DNA from: Granulicella pectinivorans
GTDB taxonomy: Bacteria > Acidobacteriota > Terriglobia > Terriglobales > Acidobacteriaceae
DNA: 64,000 nucleotides
NCBI RefSeq assembly: GCF_900114625.1
Contig: NZ_FOZL01000001.1
Span: 4,030,001 to 4,094,000 of the forward strand
Direction of reading: 5' to 3'
The translations under genes were made by a program, and so were the position numbers. Shown here one piece after another: positions 41,548-51,700 of this stretch (position 1 is the stretch's first letter; each line of letters opens with the position of its first letter). The notes beneath the pieces were generated by a model that saw only the letters and a list, made by a program, of their open reading frames with translations, did no database searches and was not told where the DNA came from.

Positions 41548-43779
41548 TTGAAGAAGAAGCCCATGGCGCTGCTCGCGCTTGTCCTTGTCGCTGTCTTTGC
41601 CGCGTATGCGAACCATTTTCACAACACATTCCACTTCGATGACTTCCATACCGTCGTCGACAATCCCTCGATCCGCTCCTTAGGAAATATCCCGCGTTTC
41701 TTTACCGACGCCACGACATTCAGCGTTCTGCCGGCCAACCGGACCTACAGGCCGATCGTCTCGACGATGCTGGCGCTGGACTATGCCCTGGGGCACGGAT
41801 ACGGTCCGCTTTGGTTCCATATTTCGACGTTTCTGCTGTTTTTGTTACAGGTCATCTGCCTGTTCTTTCTCTACCGGATGATTCTGGACCGGACCACGCC
41901 TGGGGGGCATAACGACTGGATCGCGATCGCCGGCGCGGCCTGGTACGGCCTGCATCCAGCGATGGCAGAGACCGTGAACTATGTCATCCAGCGCGGCGAT
42001 CTGTATTGCACCCTGGGCTGCGTAGCGTCGCTCACGATTTACGCCCGCTGGCCCGCGCTGCGGAAGACTGGGATCTACCTCGCTCCGGTTGCGCCGGCGC
42101 TCCTCTCCAAGCCGCCTGCGGCCGTGTTTCCGGTGCTTTTATTTCTGTATGTGCTGCTCATGGAAGAAGAGCGTGCAACGTGGGCTGCCGCGCGGCGAGC
42201 GCTGATGGCGGCGCTGCCTGCTGTCGCGTTGACAGGAGCTCTGCTGGCGTTCGAATCGCACATGACCCCAAAGAGCTTTGCGCCGTCGATCCTTTCCCCC
42301 TGGGATTACAGGATGACCCAGCCATACGTATGGCTTCGCTACTGTGATGCCCTGTTCCTTCCTGTGCATCTGAACGTCGATACCGACCTGCAGGTTTTCA
42401 CGGAGTTCGGGCTGCGCGCGCTCGTCGGCTTCGTGTTTCTGGCCGGGCTGGCGATGGGGATATGGGCGTCGCTGCAACGGAGAGCCCTGCGACCGGTGGC
42501 GTTCGGCCTGCTTTGGTTCGTGGTGACGCAGTTGCCCACCTCACTCTATCCGCTGTCGGAGGTGGAGAACGACCACCGGATGTTCTTTTCCTTCGTCGGG
42601 CTGGTTCTGGCTGCGATATGTCTGCTGGGCGAGGCTGTGCGGCGGTGGATACCCCGCGGTGAGAGACGCGCCTGGGCGGGTGCGGCGGTCGTGGTCATAC
42701 TCGCAGCCTATGGGTGGGGAACGCACGTCCGGAATACCGTATGGAGGACCGAGGAGTCGCTGTGGCGGGATGACGTGGAGAAGTCGCCGAAGAACGGCCG
42801 CGGACTCATGATCTATGGACTTACCCAGATGAACATCGGCAAGTATCCGGAGGCCCTGGACCTGTTTCAAAGGGCTCTGTTGCTGACTCCGAACTATGCG
42901 ACGCTCGAGGTGAACCTTGGTGTCGTTACGGCGGCGATGGGCAACGATGGTCAGGCAGATGGACACTTTCTGCGGGCGATTCAACTCGCTCCAGCTGACG
43001 ATACTCCCCTCGCTTACTATGGTCGTTACCTCATCGCGAAGGGACGGCTTCCCGAGGCGATCGCAGTGCTGCGGAAGGCCGTCGCGGTCAACGGATCACG
43101 GATGATGCAGAGGACTCTGCTGGTTGAAGCGCTGGCAAAAGCGGGCGATCTAGCGGGTACGAAGGCCGAGGAGCAGGAGGTACTGCGGCTCGATCCCGGG
43201 AACGTCGAGGTAAAGCTAGCCCTTGCCGGTCCTGCACTCCAGGGCGCACCCATGTGGCTTCAGATGTCGCTCACCCAGTACCAGAACCACGCCTACCAGC
43301 AGTCGATCGCATCCGCAAAGAAGGCTCTGGACATCGATCCGAAGCTGGCGGAGGCCTACAACAACATCGGCGCGGACTATGCGGAGATGGGTGACCTGAA
43401 GAACGCCATCGCCAATGAGAAGATGGCACTCGAGATCAATCCGGACTTGCAGATTGCAAAGAACAACCTCAACGCCTATACGGCGAAAGCCACGCAGCCT
43501 GCGGGAACGAAGACACCAGAGGACTTTCTGAACGATTCACTGCGACTGAATCAGGCAGGCAGGTTCGACGAGAGCATCGCAGCAGCGCGTGCGGCACTGG
43601 CGCTTAGGCCGAACTTTCCGGAGGCCTGGAACAACATCGCCGCGGCGTATGAATCGGAGCAGAAGTGGGACCAGGCGATCAATGCGGCGAAACGCGCGAT
43701 TGCCCTCAAGCCTGACTTTCAACTCGCGAAGAACAACCTGGCGTGGTCGCTCTCGCAGAAGCAGAAGGCGGGGCGCTGA
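41548..43779 (+). CDS. Polytopic membrane protein with GT-C-like fold and TPR tail
   Basis: 743 aa. The N-terminal ~410 residues form about ten membrane helices. 'FHFDDFHTVVDNPSI' in the first loop has the paired Asp motif of GT-C glycosyltransferases, as in TMTC O-mannosyltransferases. The C-terminal ~330 residues are tetratricopeptide repeats ('AYNNIGADYAEMGDLKNAIANEKMALEINPDL'-type), with six or more copies. A role in surface glycosylation is plausible but unproven. The start may be the TTG at 41548 or an ATG at 41563. It lies convergent to the GT2-GtrA gene. Confidence 0.82.
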   Translation: MKKKPMALLALVLVAVFAAYANHFHNTFHFDDFHTVVDNPSIRSLGNIPRFFTDATTFSVLPANRTYRPIVSTMLALDYALGHGYGPLWFHISTFLLFLLQVICLFFLYRMILDRTTPGGHNDWIAIAGAAWYGLHPAMAETVNYVIQRGDLYCTLGCVASLTIYARWPALRKTGIYLAPVAPALLSKPPAAVFPVLLFLYVLLMEEERATWAAARRALMAALPAVALTGALLAFESHMTPKSFAPSILSPWDYRMTQPYVWLRYCDALFLPVHLNVDTDLQVFTEFGLRALVGFVFLAGLAMGIWASLQRRALRPVAFGLLWFVVTQLPTSLYPLSEVENDHRMFFSFVGLVLAAICLLGEAVRRWIPRGERRAWAGAAVVVILAAYGWGTHVRNTVWRTEESLWRDDVEKSPKNGRGLMIYGLTQMNIGKYPEALDLFQRALLLTPNYATLEVNLGVVTAAMGNDGQADGHFLRAIQLAPADDTPLAYYGRYLIAKGRLPEAIAVLRKAVAVNGSRMMQRTLLVEALAKAGDLAGTKAEEQEVLRLDPGNVEVKLALAGPALQGAPMWLQMSLTQYQNHAYQQSIASAKKALDIDPKLAEAYNNIGADYAEMGDLKNAIANEKMALEINPDLQIAKNNLNAYTAKATQPAGTKTPEDFLNDSLRLNQAGRFDESIAAARAALALRPNFPEAWNNIAAAYESEQKWDQAINAAKRAIALKPDFQLAKNNLAWSLSQKQKAGR

Positions 43780-43785
43780 GATCGG

Positions 43786-44844
43786 TTACGCCTCGCGGCG
43801 ATTGCGAAAGACGAACGTCCGCTGCATCGAGAAGCTGACCAACGAAAGCAGCACATCGACCGTGAATTTGGCCACGAAGACGTTCCAATTAAGATAGGTG
43901 TGGAGTGCGAAGATCGAGCCATAGGAAAGACCTCCGATGCCCACCACCAGAAGGTAATAGCGCCAGAGGGCTCCTTTGACGGAGCCGTGGCTCTGGAAGA
44001 CGAACTTCTTGTTGAGAGCGAAGTTCACCAGCGAGCTGAGGCGACCGAAGACGACGCTGGTCAGCACATGATGCGTGATGGCATAGGCCAGCGTGAAGCC
44101 CGCAAAGTCGATGCCCGCCGCCAGGATCGACGAGAGGTAGAAGCGGGCGAGCACGAAGTAGATCCGCATCGAATCGCGTATGGGATCGAAGTGCGAGCTT
44201 TTGTTGCCGTCCAGATAGACGGTCTCGATGGGGACCTCGACGAGGCGATTGCCCTGCCTGCAGAGATGGGCGAGGACCGTCATCTCATACTCGTAGCGTT
44301 CCCCCTCCAATAGCATCAGATCGGCCAGCACCGCTCGCGGAAAGGCGCGTAGCCCAGTCTGCGTATCGGCCAGCTTCGTTCCTGTCACGAGCGCGAAGAC
44401 CTGCCGTGTCAGCAGGTTCCCGAAGCGGCTGCGCAGAGGCACATCCGCGGCGAAGACACGCACGCCTAGGATTACCTGCCCGTTGGCAGCCAGCGCCGCT
44501 TGTGCGACGCGAACGATGTCGGCGACCAGGTGTTGTCCGTCCGCATCGGCCGTCAGAAGATGTGTCAACTCCGGGAGCTGAGACAGAAAGTTGTTGATGC
44601 CGGTTTTGAGCGCCCGACCTTTGCCGAGATTGACGGCATGCTGGAGAAAATGGACACGAGGCAGGCATGCGACGGACTCGAAGAGCGGACGACATCCTGC
44701 AGAACTCCCATCATCCAACACGATCACCGCACCGAAACCGGCGTCGATAAGCCCCGACACGATACTCGTCAGGGATGGCTCCGGTTCGCGCGCCGGGATG
44801 AGCACAGCGCAGCTTTCGAGGCCGGATTGGGGATCGACTGTCAT
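43786..44844 (-). CDS. Glycosyltransferase family 2 fused to a GtrA-like membrane domain
   Basis: 352 aa. The N-terminal GT2 domain (~10-220) has 'VLIPAREPEPSLTSIV', 'VIVLDDGSSAG', and the D-x-D-type 'LLTADADGQH', as in dolichyl-phosphate mannose/DPM-like synthases. The C-terminal ~130 residues are four membrane helices of the GtrA type. The protein should load a sugar onto a polyprenyl phosphate and/or flip it. This fits the adjacent GT-C/TPR protein, which could use polyprenyl-linked sugar; the two genes are convergent with a 6-bp gap. Confidence 0.9.
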   Translation of the reverse strand: MTVDPQSGLESCAVLIPAREPEPSLTSIVSGLIDAGFGAVIVLDDGSSAGCRPLFESVACLPRVHFLQHAVNLGKGRALKTGINNFLSQLPELTHLLTADADGQHLVADIVRVAQAALAANGQVILGVRVFAADVPLRSRFGNLLTRQVFALVTGTKLADTQTGLRAFPRAVLADLMLLEGERYEYEMTVLAHLCRQGNRLVEVPIETVYLDGNKSSHFDPIRDSMRIYFVLARFYLSSILAAGIDFAGFTLAYAITHHVLTSVVFGRLSSLVNFALNKKFVFQSHGSVKGALWRYYLLVVGIGGLSYGSIFALHTYLNWNVFVAKFTVDVLLSLVSFSMQRTFVFRNRREA

Positions 44845-45080
44845 GATCTGGCTATTCTATGGCCAGAGTGAGAACGGGAGGAAGATCGACCTCGTTTTGC
44901 CTGCGTAAAACACCTTCGGACGCATCGCCGTCCCACGGCAACTCGTCCAGGGTCTGCTCGCCCAGACTCCAGTCCTGGCGATTTCGCGCGGCCAAATCTC
45001 TGCATCTTCTTTGGCGCTGCCCCATCTAGTGCATATACACCTTTCAGGTGCCCCATTGGCACAGAGGAGCACGATAACCC

Positions 45081-46694
45081 ATGGCAACCGCGGTCAGCAT
45101 ACCCGAGATTCAGGTTCGATCCCGTCCGGCGATCAACCCCTGGGTCGTAGCCCTCACCGTCACGCTGGCCACCTTCATGGAGTTGCTCGACACCTCCATC
45201 GCCAACGTGTCCCTGCCCTACATCGCAGGTGGCCTGGGACGCTCTTACGACGAAGTGACGTGGATCCTGACCACCTATCTGGTCGCCAACGCCGTGGTGC
45301 TTCCCCTCTCGGCGTGGCTGTCACGAGTCTTCGGACGTAAGAATTACTACATGGCCTGCGTGGCCCTGTTCACCATCACGTCTTTCCTCTGCGGCGTTGC
45401 ACCCACGCTGAACATCATGCTTCTGGCCCGCGTGCTGCAAGGCATCGGTGGCGGTGGCCTCGCGCCCGTCGAACAAGCGATTCTGGTCGATACCTTCGAG
45501 CCGGCCAAGCGGGCCTCGGCATTTGCTCTCTACACCGTCGCCATCGTGACCGCACCGGCGATCGGCCCCGTGCTGGGTGGATGGATCACGGATAACTACA
45601 ACTGGCGCTGGGTCTTCCTCATCAACATTCCCATCGGACTCATCTCGCTCTACTTCACCAACCGCTTCGTCCATGATCCCCCGGCCTTCCAGGAGGAGCG
45701 AAAGAAGGTGCGGGTCAACGGCAAGCTCAACATCGACAGTGTCGGCATTGCGTTGATCGCGGTTGGGTCAGCGGCGCTCGAGATCATGCTCGACCGTGGT
45801 GAGATCGACGACTGGTTCGGCTCGCCGTTCATCTGTTGGATGTTTGTCATCGGCCTAACTGGGCTTGTGGGCGCGGTCTTCTGGGAGTTGCGGCAGGACG
45901 ATCCCGTCATCGACTTCCGCATGCTGAAGACGCGCAACTTCGCCATATCCAGCGTCTTCTACTTCATGTTCGGCCTCGGTCTCTTCGCAACAACGACGAT
46001 GATTCCCCAGTTGCTGCAATCGCTCTACGGATACCGCGCCATCGACGCAGGACTCGTCCTGGGACCTGGTGCTCTGGTTATTACCTTTCTCGCTCCGGTC
46101 GGGGCACAACTGGTCCAGAGAAACATCGTCCATCCGCGTATCCTGCTCTTCGGCGCGACCGTGGTCATTGGGCTCTCCATGCTGCATTACAGCCACTTCA
46201 ACTTGGCCACCGATTACAAGCACTATGCCCTGGCGAGAGCCCTCCAAGGTCTTGGCTATGCGTTCTTCTTCGTGCCACTCTCGGTCATGACCTACTCGCA
46301 GCTACGGCCCGACCAGAACAACAAAGCCTCGTCGCTGACGAACTTTTTCCGCAACTGGGGAGGCAGCTTCGGGATCGCACTGGTGGTCTCCGTCAGCGAG
46401 CGCCGGCAGAACTTCCACCAAGCCAGCGTTGGGGCAAACCTAACGGCATCCAGCCCGGGACTGCGTGCAGCGATCCAGCAGACCGCGAACTATCTCCAGG
46501 TCCATGGGTTCTCGCAGGCTGGTGCCATGAAGGCCGCGACCGCACGCTTCTACACGCAACTCTATAACCAGACGCGGCTGCTTGCCTTCATGGACTGTTT
46601 CCACATCCTGGCGATTATCACGCTGTGTGCTGCGCCTTTGATTTTTCTGACGAAGAACTTCAAGGCCGGAGACAAGGCACCACCGTCTCACTAG
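45081..46694 (+). CDS. DHA2-family MFS efflux transporter (EmrB/QacA type)
   Basis: 537 aa with about 14 membrane helices. The family motifs are visible in 'LLDTSIANVSLPYIAGGLG', 'RVFGRKNYYMACV', 'RVLQGIGGGGLAPVEQAIL' and 'GPVLGGWITDNYNWRWVFLINIPIG'. It should export drugs or organic anions using proton motive force. No EmrA-like adaptor is present. A MarR regulator follows after 54 bp on the same strand. Confidence 0.93.
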   Translation: MATAVSIPEIQVRSRPAINPWVVALTVTLATFMELLDTSIANVSLPYIAGGLGRSYDEVTWILTTYLVANAVVLPLSAWLSRVFGRKNYYMACVALFTITSFLCGVAPTLNIMLLARVLQGIGGGGLAPVEQAILVDTFEPAKRASAFALYTVAIVTAPAIGPVLGGWITDNYNWRWVFLINIPIGLISLYFTNRFVHDPPAFQEERKKVRVNGKLNIDSVGIALIAVGSAALEIMLDRGEIDDWFGSPFICWMFVIGLTGLVGAVFWELRQDDPVIDFRMLKTRNFAISSVFYFMFGLGLFATTTMIPQLLQSLYGYRAIDAGLVLGPGALVITFLAPVGAQLVQRNIVHPRILLFGATVVIGLSMLHYSHFNLATDYKHYALARALQGLGYAFFFVPLSVMTYSQLRPDQNNKASSLTNFFRNWGGSFGIALVVSVSERRQNFHQASVGANLTASSPGLRAAIQQTANYLQVHGFSQAGAMKAATARFYTQLYNQTRLLAFMDCFHILAIITLCAAPLIFLTKNFKAGDKAPPSH

Positions 46695-46748
46695 CCGAAG
46701 GGCTGCGGTGTATCTACACTGATAGACGCAGGCGGATTGGAGGTTGCG

Positions 46749-47195
46749 ATGAACACGACGGACGAGTGCGGCTGCACCTGTGGGCGGCTGAGAAAGACAG
46801 CACGCATCGCATCGCGTTTATACGATAGACATCTTGCCCCCATGGGATTGAACGTCGGTCAGTACAGCATCTTGTCCCACGTTGCGAGGATGGACTCCCC
46901 CTCCATCTCCGAGCTTGCCGACGCGTTGGAGATGGAGCGCACCACGCTCACCCGCAACCTGTCACCGCTGGAGCGCTGCGGCTATGTGACGGTAGGGGCG
47001 GGAGTCGACCGCCGTTCGAAGTCCGTGACTCTCGCCAAGGCCGGCAAGACCATTCTTGCCGAGGCGAAACCGCTGTGGCAGAAGGCACAGCGGGAGATCG
47101 ACGCGGCACTCGGCGAAGCAACGAAGAGACGGCTTCACGAAGAACTCGACCGCAGCATCGGACGCATGCGCGCGGCGTTCTCCGAGGCTTATTGA
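46749..47195 (+). CDS. MarR-family transcriptional regulator
   Basis: 148 aa winged-helix repressor: 'SISELADALEMERTTLTRNLSPLERCGYVTVG' is the recognition helix and wing. Cys residues near the N-terminus ('CGCTCG') may allow redox or metal sensing. The ATG at 46749 follows a clear GGAGG; an earlier TTG is less likely. Its place after the transporter suggests it controls that gene. Its 3' end overlaps the convergent GH43 gene by 7 bp. Confidence 0.9.
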   Translation: MNTTDECGCTCGRLRKTARIASRLYDRHLAPMGLNVGQYSILSHVARMDSPSISELADALEMERTTLTRNLSPLERCGYVTVGAGVDRRSKSVTLAKAGKTILAEAKPLWQKAQREIDAALGEATKRRLHEELDRSIGRMRAAFSEAY

Positions 47196-48703
47196 GCCGT
47201 GTAGTGCGCCCAGTCGATATCGACGAAATGATTCGGGTGTGGCTGGGAGTCGGTGGTGTAGGAGAAGATCGCAGGACGTGCTCCCTTCCACCAACTGAAC
47301 GCCATGCGAACCGGCGTTCCCAGCGGAAGAAACGTCTTGCCCTCGTTCACGCTGTAGAAGTAGCTCACGGTATCTCCGTTGAAGCGAAGGCTCAGTTCGA
47401 TCGTTCCCGTGGAGATTGGCGGTCCGGGGGTCTCGTGGCCCATCGAGGTAAAGATGAGTTGCTTCCCTTCTGCCTTCTGCACCACGGCCAATGAGCTAAG
47501 GCTTCTGTCGAAGAGGCTAATGCCAGCATGATCGCCATCCTTCATATGCCTTGCATCCATGCGCACCGTAAAGTCGAGCGCTTCATCCTGCATCACTTCC
47601 GTCAGCGTGTTGCGCGCGTGCATGAGGTCGAAGGCATATCCAGGATGCATCCGCAGGTATCCTTTATGCTCCTTGAGTGACCACAGCGTGTCCTCGGGAT
47701 TGTGGTTCCACTCCCACATCGGTGAGAGCGTCGGGGCGTTGAAATCATCGGAAGTCTGCGGTTTCATCTTCGCGGCACCGGAGATCGCGACCGGCAACGG
47801 CCCCTCGCTCACCGGTTCGCCAACGTTGCCTATGATCGGCCAATCGTCCTTCCAAACCACGGGCTCCAGATGCACGATGCGTCCCTGCGCTCCCCTCTGC
47901 TGAAAGTGCAGGAACCAGCCGCGTCCATCGGGAGTTTCCACGTACCCACCCTGGTGTGGACCATTGATCTTCGTGTCTCCCTGCGAGAGCACGATGCGAT
48001 GCTCGTACGGGCCTTCGATGTTGCGAGCGCGCAGAACGGCCTGAGAGCCTTCGCCCACGCCGCCCATGGGAGCGAAGATGTAATACCACCCGTTCCGCTT
48101 GTAGAACTTGGGGCCTTCAAGAGTCGGGAGCGCTTTGGGGTCTTGTACGATCACTCTGCCCGCATCGAGAACGGACTTGCCGTCCTCTGCCATCCGATGC
48201 AGGATTAGCGGACCAGCGCCCAGACGGGAGTGTACGAGCCAGGCCTTGCCATCGTCATCCCAGAATGGACACGGATCCTCGAACCCAGGTCCGGCGATCA
48301 CCGCCACGGGCTCGGTCCATGGTCCTGTCATTTTCGGCGCGGTACTGACGAAGATGCCTTCCGCAGGCGTTGGGAAGTAGACGTAAAAAAGCCCTTGGTG
48401 AAATCGCACGGAGGGTGCCCAGATACCTCCCGCATAGCGGTTGCCACCCACCATGTCATAGGCGGGACTGAAGTTCAGGCGCTGGACGACGTGCCCGGAG
48501 AGCTCCCAATGCACAAGATCCTTCGAATGCAGGATCGGAATACCAGGAACGAAGTGAAAGCTTGAGGCGATCAGGTAGTAATCGTTGCCATCGCGGATGA
48601 CATCGGGATCGGAGTAATCGGCCAGGAGTACGGGATTCTTATACGTCTGCGCGGAAAGTGAGGTACAACAGCAAAACAGGATCAGGGACTTCAGGATCTT
48701 CAC
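47189..48703 (-). CDS. Exported GH43-family glycoside hydrolase
   Basis: 504 aa. A signal peptide (to about residue 20) precedes a five-bladed propeller with the GH43 catalytic set: base Asp in 'YSDPDVIRDG', Asp in 'GFEDPCPFWDDDGKAWLVHS' and acid Glu in 'LEGPKFYKRNGWYYIF'. A C-terminal beta-sandwich typical of GH43/xylosidases follows. It probably cleaves xylan or arabinan side chains in the periplasm. Start: GTG at 48703 with GAGGG upstream; the longer frame is not supported. It follows the TonB receptor on the same strand. Confidence 0.9.
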   Translation of the reverse strand: MKILKSLILFCCCTSLSAQTYKNPVLLADYSDPDVIRDGNDYYLIASSFHFVPGIPILHSKDLVHWELSGHVVQRLNFSPAYDMVGGNRYAGGIWAPSVRFHQGLFYVYFPTPAEGIFVSTAPKMTGPWTEPVAVIAGPGFEDPCPFWDDDGKAWLVHSRLGAGPLILHRMAEDGKSVLDAGRVIVQDPKALPTLEGPKFYKRNGWYYIFAPMGGVGEGSQAVLRARNIEGPYEHRIVLSQGDTKINGPHQGGYVETPDGRGWFLHFQQRGAQGRIVHLEPVVWKDDWPIIGNVGEPVSEGPLPVAISGAAKMKPQTSDDFNAPTLSPMWEWNHNPEDTLWSLKEHKGYLRMHPGYAFDLMHARNTLTEVMQDEALDFTVRMDARHMKDGDHAGISLFDRSLSSLAVVQKAEGKQLIFTSMGHETPGPPISTGTIELSLRFNGDTVSYFYSVNEGKTFLPLGTPVRMAFSWWKGARPAIFSYTTDSQPHPNHFVDIDWAHYTAQ

Positions 48704-48789
48704 GCGGCGCCCTCGAGTCTTCGGCAATCGTGCAAGTTCTTGCCTTTGAAAAAGAGGGTGAAGGCAATGCGCCCCCACCCTTCACAGAA

Positions 48790-51700
48790 CTAGAAGAGAA
48801 GCTTCATCGACATCTGCGCGATACGTGGATCACCGTTGGTCGAGGTCACTCGACCGAAGGCGCCGTTGGCCTGCGACTGGTTGGGATCCCCGAAGTTCGT
48901 GTGGTTCAACACGTTGAAGTACTCCGCACGGAACTGGAACTGCGTCGCCTCACGGATGGGAAAGAGACGCATGATGCTCACGTCCCAGTTGGCATAGCGC
49001 GGCCCCACGAAGCTTCCCTTCGTCACGTTGCCATACGAAAGAGGCAAGTTCGCAGTGTACTTGGGGTTAGAGGAGAAGTTGGCTGGATTCAGGTAGTTCT
49101 TGCATGGCGTCGAGATGCCTGCGCAGGCATTGCCACCGTACGCAGTTTGCCCGTTCCATACGGCGCGCTCGCGGTTCAGACTGGTTCCGCTGTTGCCGGT
49201 CGTTCCGGTGACCGTGAGAGGATCACCCGAGCGCATCGCGAAGATGCCATTGGTCTGCCAGCCATTGACGACGTAACGCGTCCAGGCGTTGCCGCCCTTC
49301 CACTTTGGAAGCTGCCAGACATAAGAGACGGTGAGCACGTTGCGATGGTCATAGTCCGAAGGACCGCGGTCCAGACGCTTGTAGTTCGGCTCGTAGATTG
49401 GCAACACATACCCGTTACCGGGAACGACAGCCGTCGCCGAAGCACCGAACGGGAAGTTGTCGATCGCCTTCGACCAGGTGTAGTTCACAAAAGCAGTGAG
49501 TCCCTGGCTGACGCGCTTCTGCAACGAAGCCTGGAGTGAGTGGTAGATTGCGTTGCCACCGGTGTCGGTCGTGGCGATCTGGTTGGGGTAGTTCTGGGTT
49601 GGGATCGTGGAGAAGTAGACGCGCTGTCCGGCCGCCGCACCCTGGTTGTAGGTGGGGTTGATGTCAGTCGGCACATACTGGTGCAGGCTGCGCGACCCCA
49701 CATAGGCGAAGTGTCCGGAGATCGTGTTCGTGAACTGCTGTTCCACCGTCAGGTTCGTGGAATAGCTGACCGGCAGGCGGAAGGTCGATGGGCTGAAAGT
49801 GCTGTAGCTCTGCGCCTGGTAGTTGCCCAGCGTGAAGTAGTTGGCCGGAGGGGGCTGTGGTGCAGGAAACGGATTGCCGCCCGAGATGCTGTTATACGGA
49901 TTGACGAAGTCAGCCGGAGCGCCCGACGGGAACGTAACGTTGACCGCCGCGACGAACGGAACCGAATTGGCAAAGATGTTATCGAAGACGCCGGGAAGGC
50001 GGGTGTCGTAGAACTGACCGAAGCCGCCGCGAACAGAGGTCCGGCCATCACCGAACACATCATACGCAAAGCCGAAACGAGGCATGAAGTGCGTCAGGAT
50101 AGCCGGCACCATGTTGTTGATGAATCCTGGGTCGCCCGGGAAGACGAGTCCGGCGAGCGCGGTGGGATGCGTGATGGAGATGGTGCCGGCGGCACGGCGG
50201 GCGGGGTCGAACATGCCCTGGCGTCCCTTTACCTCATGCTGCGGCGAGAAGGGCTCGTACCGGATGCCGTAGTTGAGCGTGAGGTGGCGGTTCACCTTCC
50301 AGCTATCCTGCGCGTAGTAGCCGGTGACGTGATAACGGTTATTGAAGTATTGTCCGGAGGCCTGCTGGAATCCGGTGAGGCCACCGAGGAGAAAGTCGGC
50401 TAAGGGGTTTGAAACCAGGAGGTTGCTGCCAAACTGGAATTGCCCGGGCTGCTGGAACTGATTGTCGACGTCCACCTTGGCGAGTTCGCCGTGAAAGCCG
50501 AAGCTGAGGCTGTGATTGCCCTTCACCCAGTGCAGGTCATCCGCCAGAGTGTAGTTGTTGCGACGAAAGCTGGCGGCGGGGTTGTCGCCGATAGTGAAGT
50601 AGCTGGCGACCGCGATCTGGTTGATCTGTTTGAAGGCAGGCTGCCAGATGTTGACACCGAAGTCAGCAACCGAGGGCGCGCCGGCAACGGGTCCACGGGA
50701 GGCGTTCTCGATCTGATAGCTGAGCGAGAAGTTGTTCAGCAGGCTGGAGCTGAAGGTGTGGGTCTCGGAGACGAGCGCGTTGTGGTAGCGGATGGATGCC
50801 TGATCCGAATAGCTGAGCAGATTCGCAAGATTCAGCACACCGGCGTTGTCGAAGCTGTCGTAGAAGTACCGCAGCGTAAGGCGGTCCCGCGAGGTGACGG
50901 CGTGGTCCACGCGGCCCGTGTACTCGATGAAATTCTGCTTGCTGGGGCGGAAGAACTGGTACGTCCCGTCGGCACCAGAGATGGTGGGCAGATATTTGAG
51001 GAGCGCGAGCGACGGCTTGGAGTAGTCGGCCGGGTTGATCTGGCAGGTATAGGTCGTCCCGGTGGGAGTGCAGGGATAAGCGGTCTTCGTCAACGGGTTG
51101 ATGATGGGGCTTGAAAGGCCGGTAAAGGTTCCAGCCAACTGCGCAGGTGTCGGCAGGAAAGCAGTTCCGCCCACGCCGTTGGTCCGCAGACGGGTAGCCT
51201 GTACCCCGAAGGAAAAGAAGGACTTATCCTTGCCCTCGTAGAGGTGCGGAATGGAGATTGGACCGTTGAGGGTTCCACCGAACTGATTGCGCTTCAGGGG
51301 GTCGACTGTCTTGACGCCGTTGTTGTAGGCGAAGTAGTTCGCCGCGTTGAATACGCGGTTGCGGACGAACTCAAATGCATCTCCATGGAACCGATTACCG
51401 CCGCCACGGGTGATGATGTTGACCACGCCGCCAGCATTCTGGCCATACTCGGCGCTGTAGTTGGAGGTCTGCACCGAAAACTCCTGGAGGACGTCGGGGA
51501 ATGGGAAGGGCGCGTTGACGTTCGTGTACTCGTCAACGTTGTTGCCTCCATCGAGCATGTAATTCACCTGGTTGGCGCGTGTGCCATTGATGGTCACGGC
51601 GGCGACGGTGGGGAATGTCTTGGTCTGGCCTTGATCGATGTTGGCGCTGGGGGCAACCACGACGCCCGGGACCAGAACGGTGAGCGCGGCGGCGTTGCGT

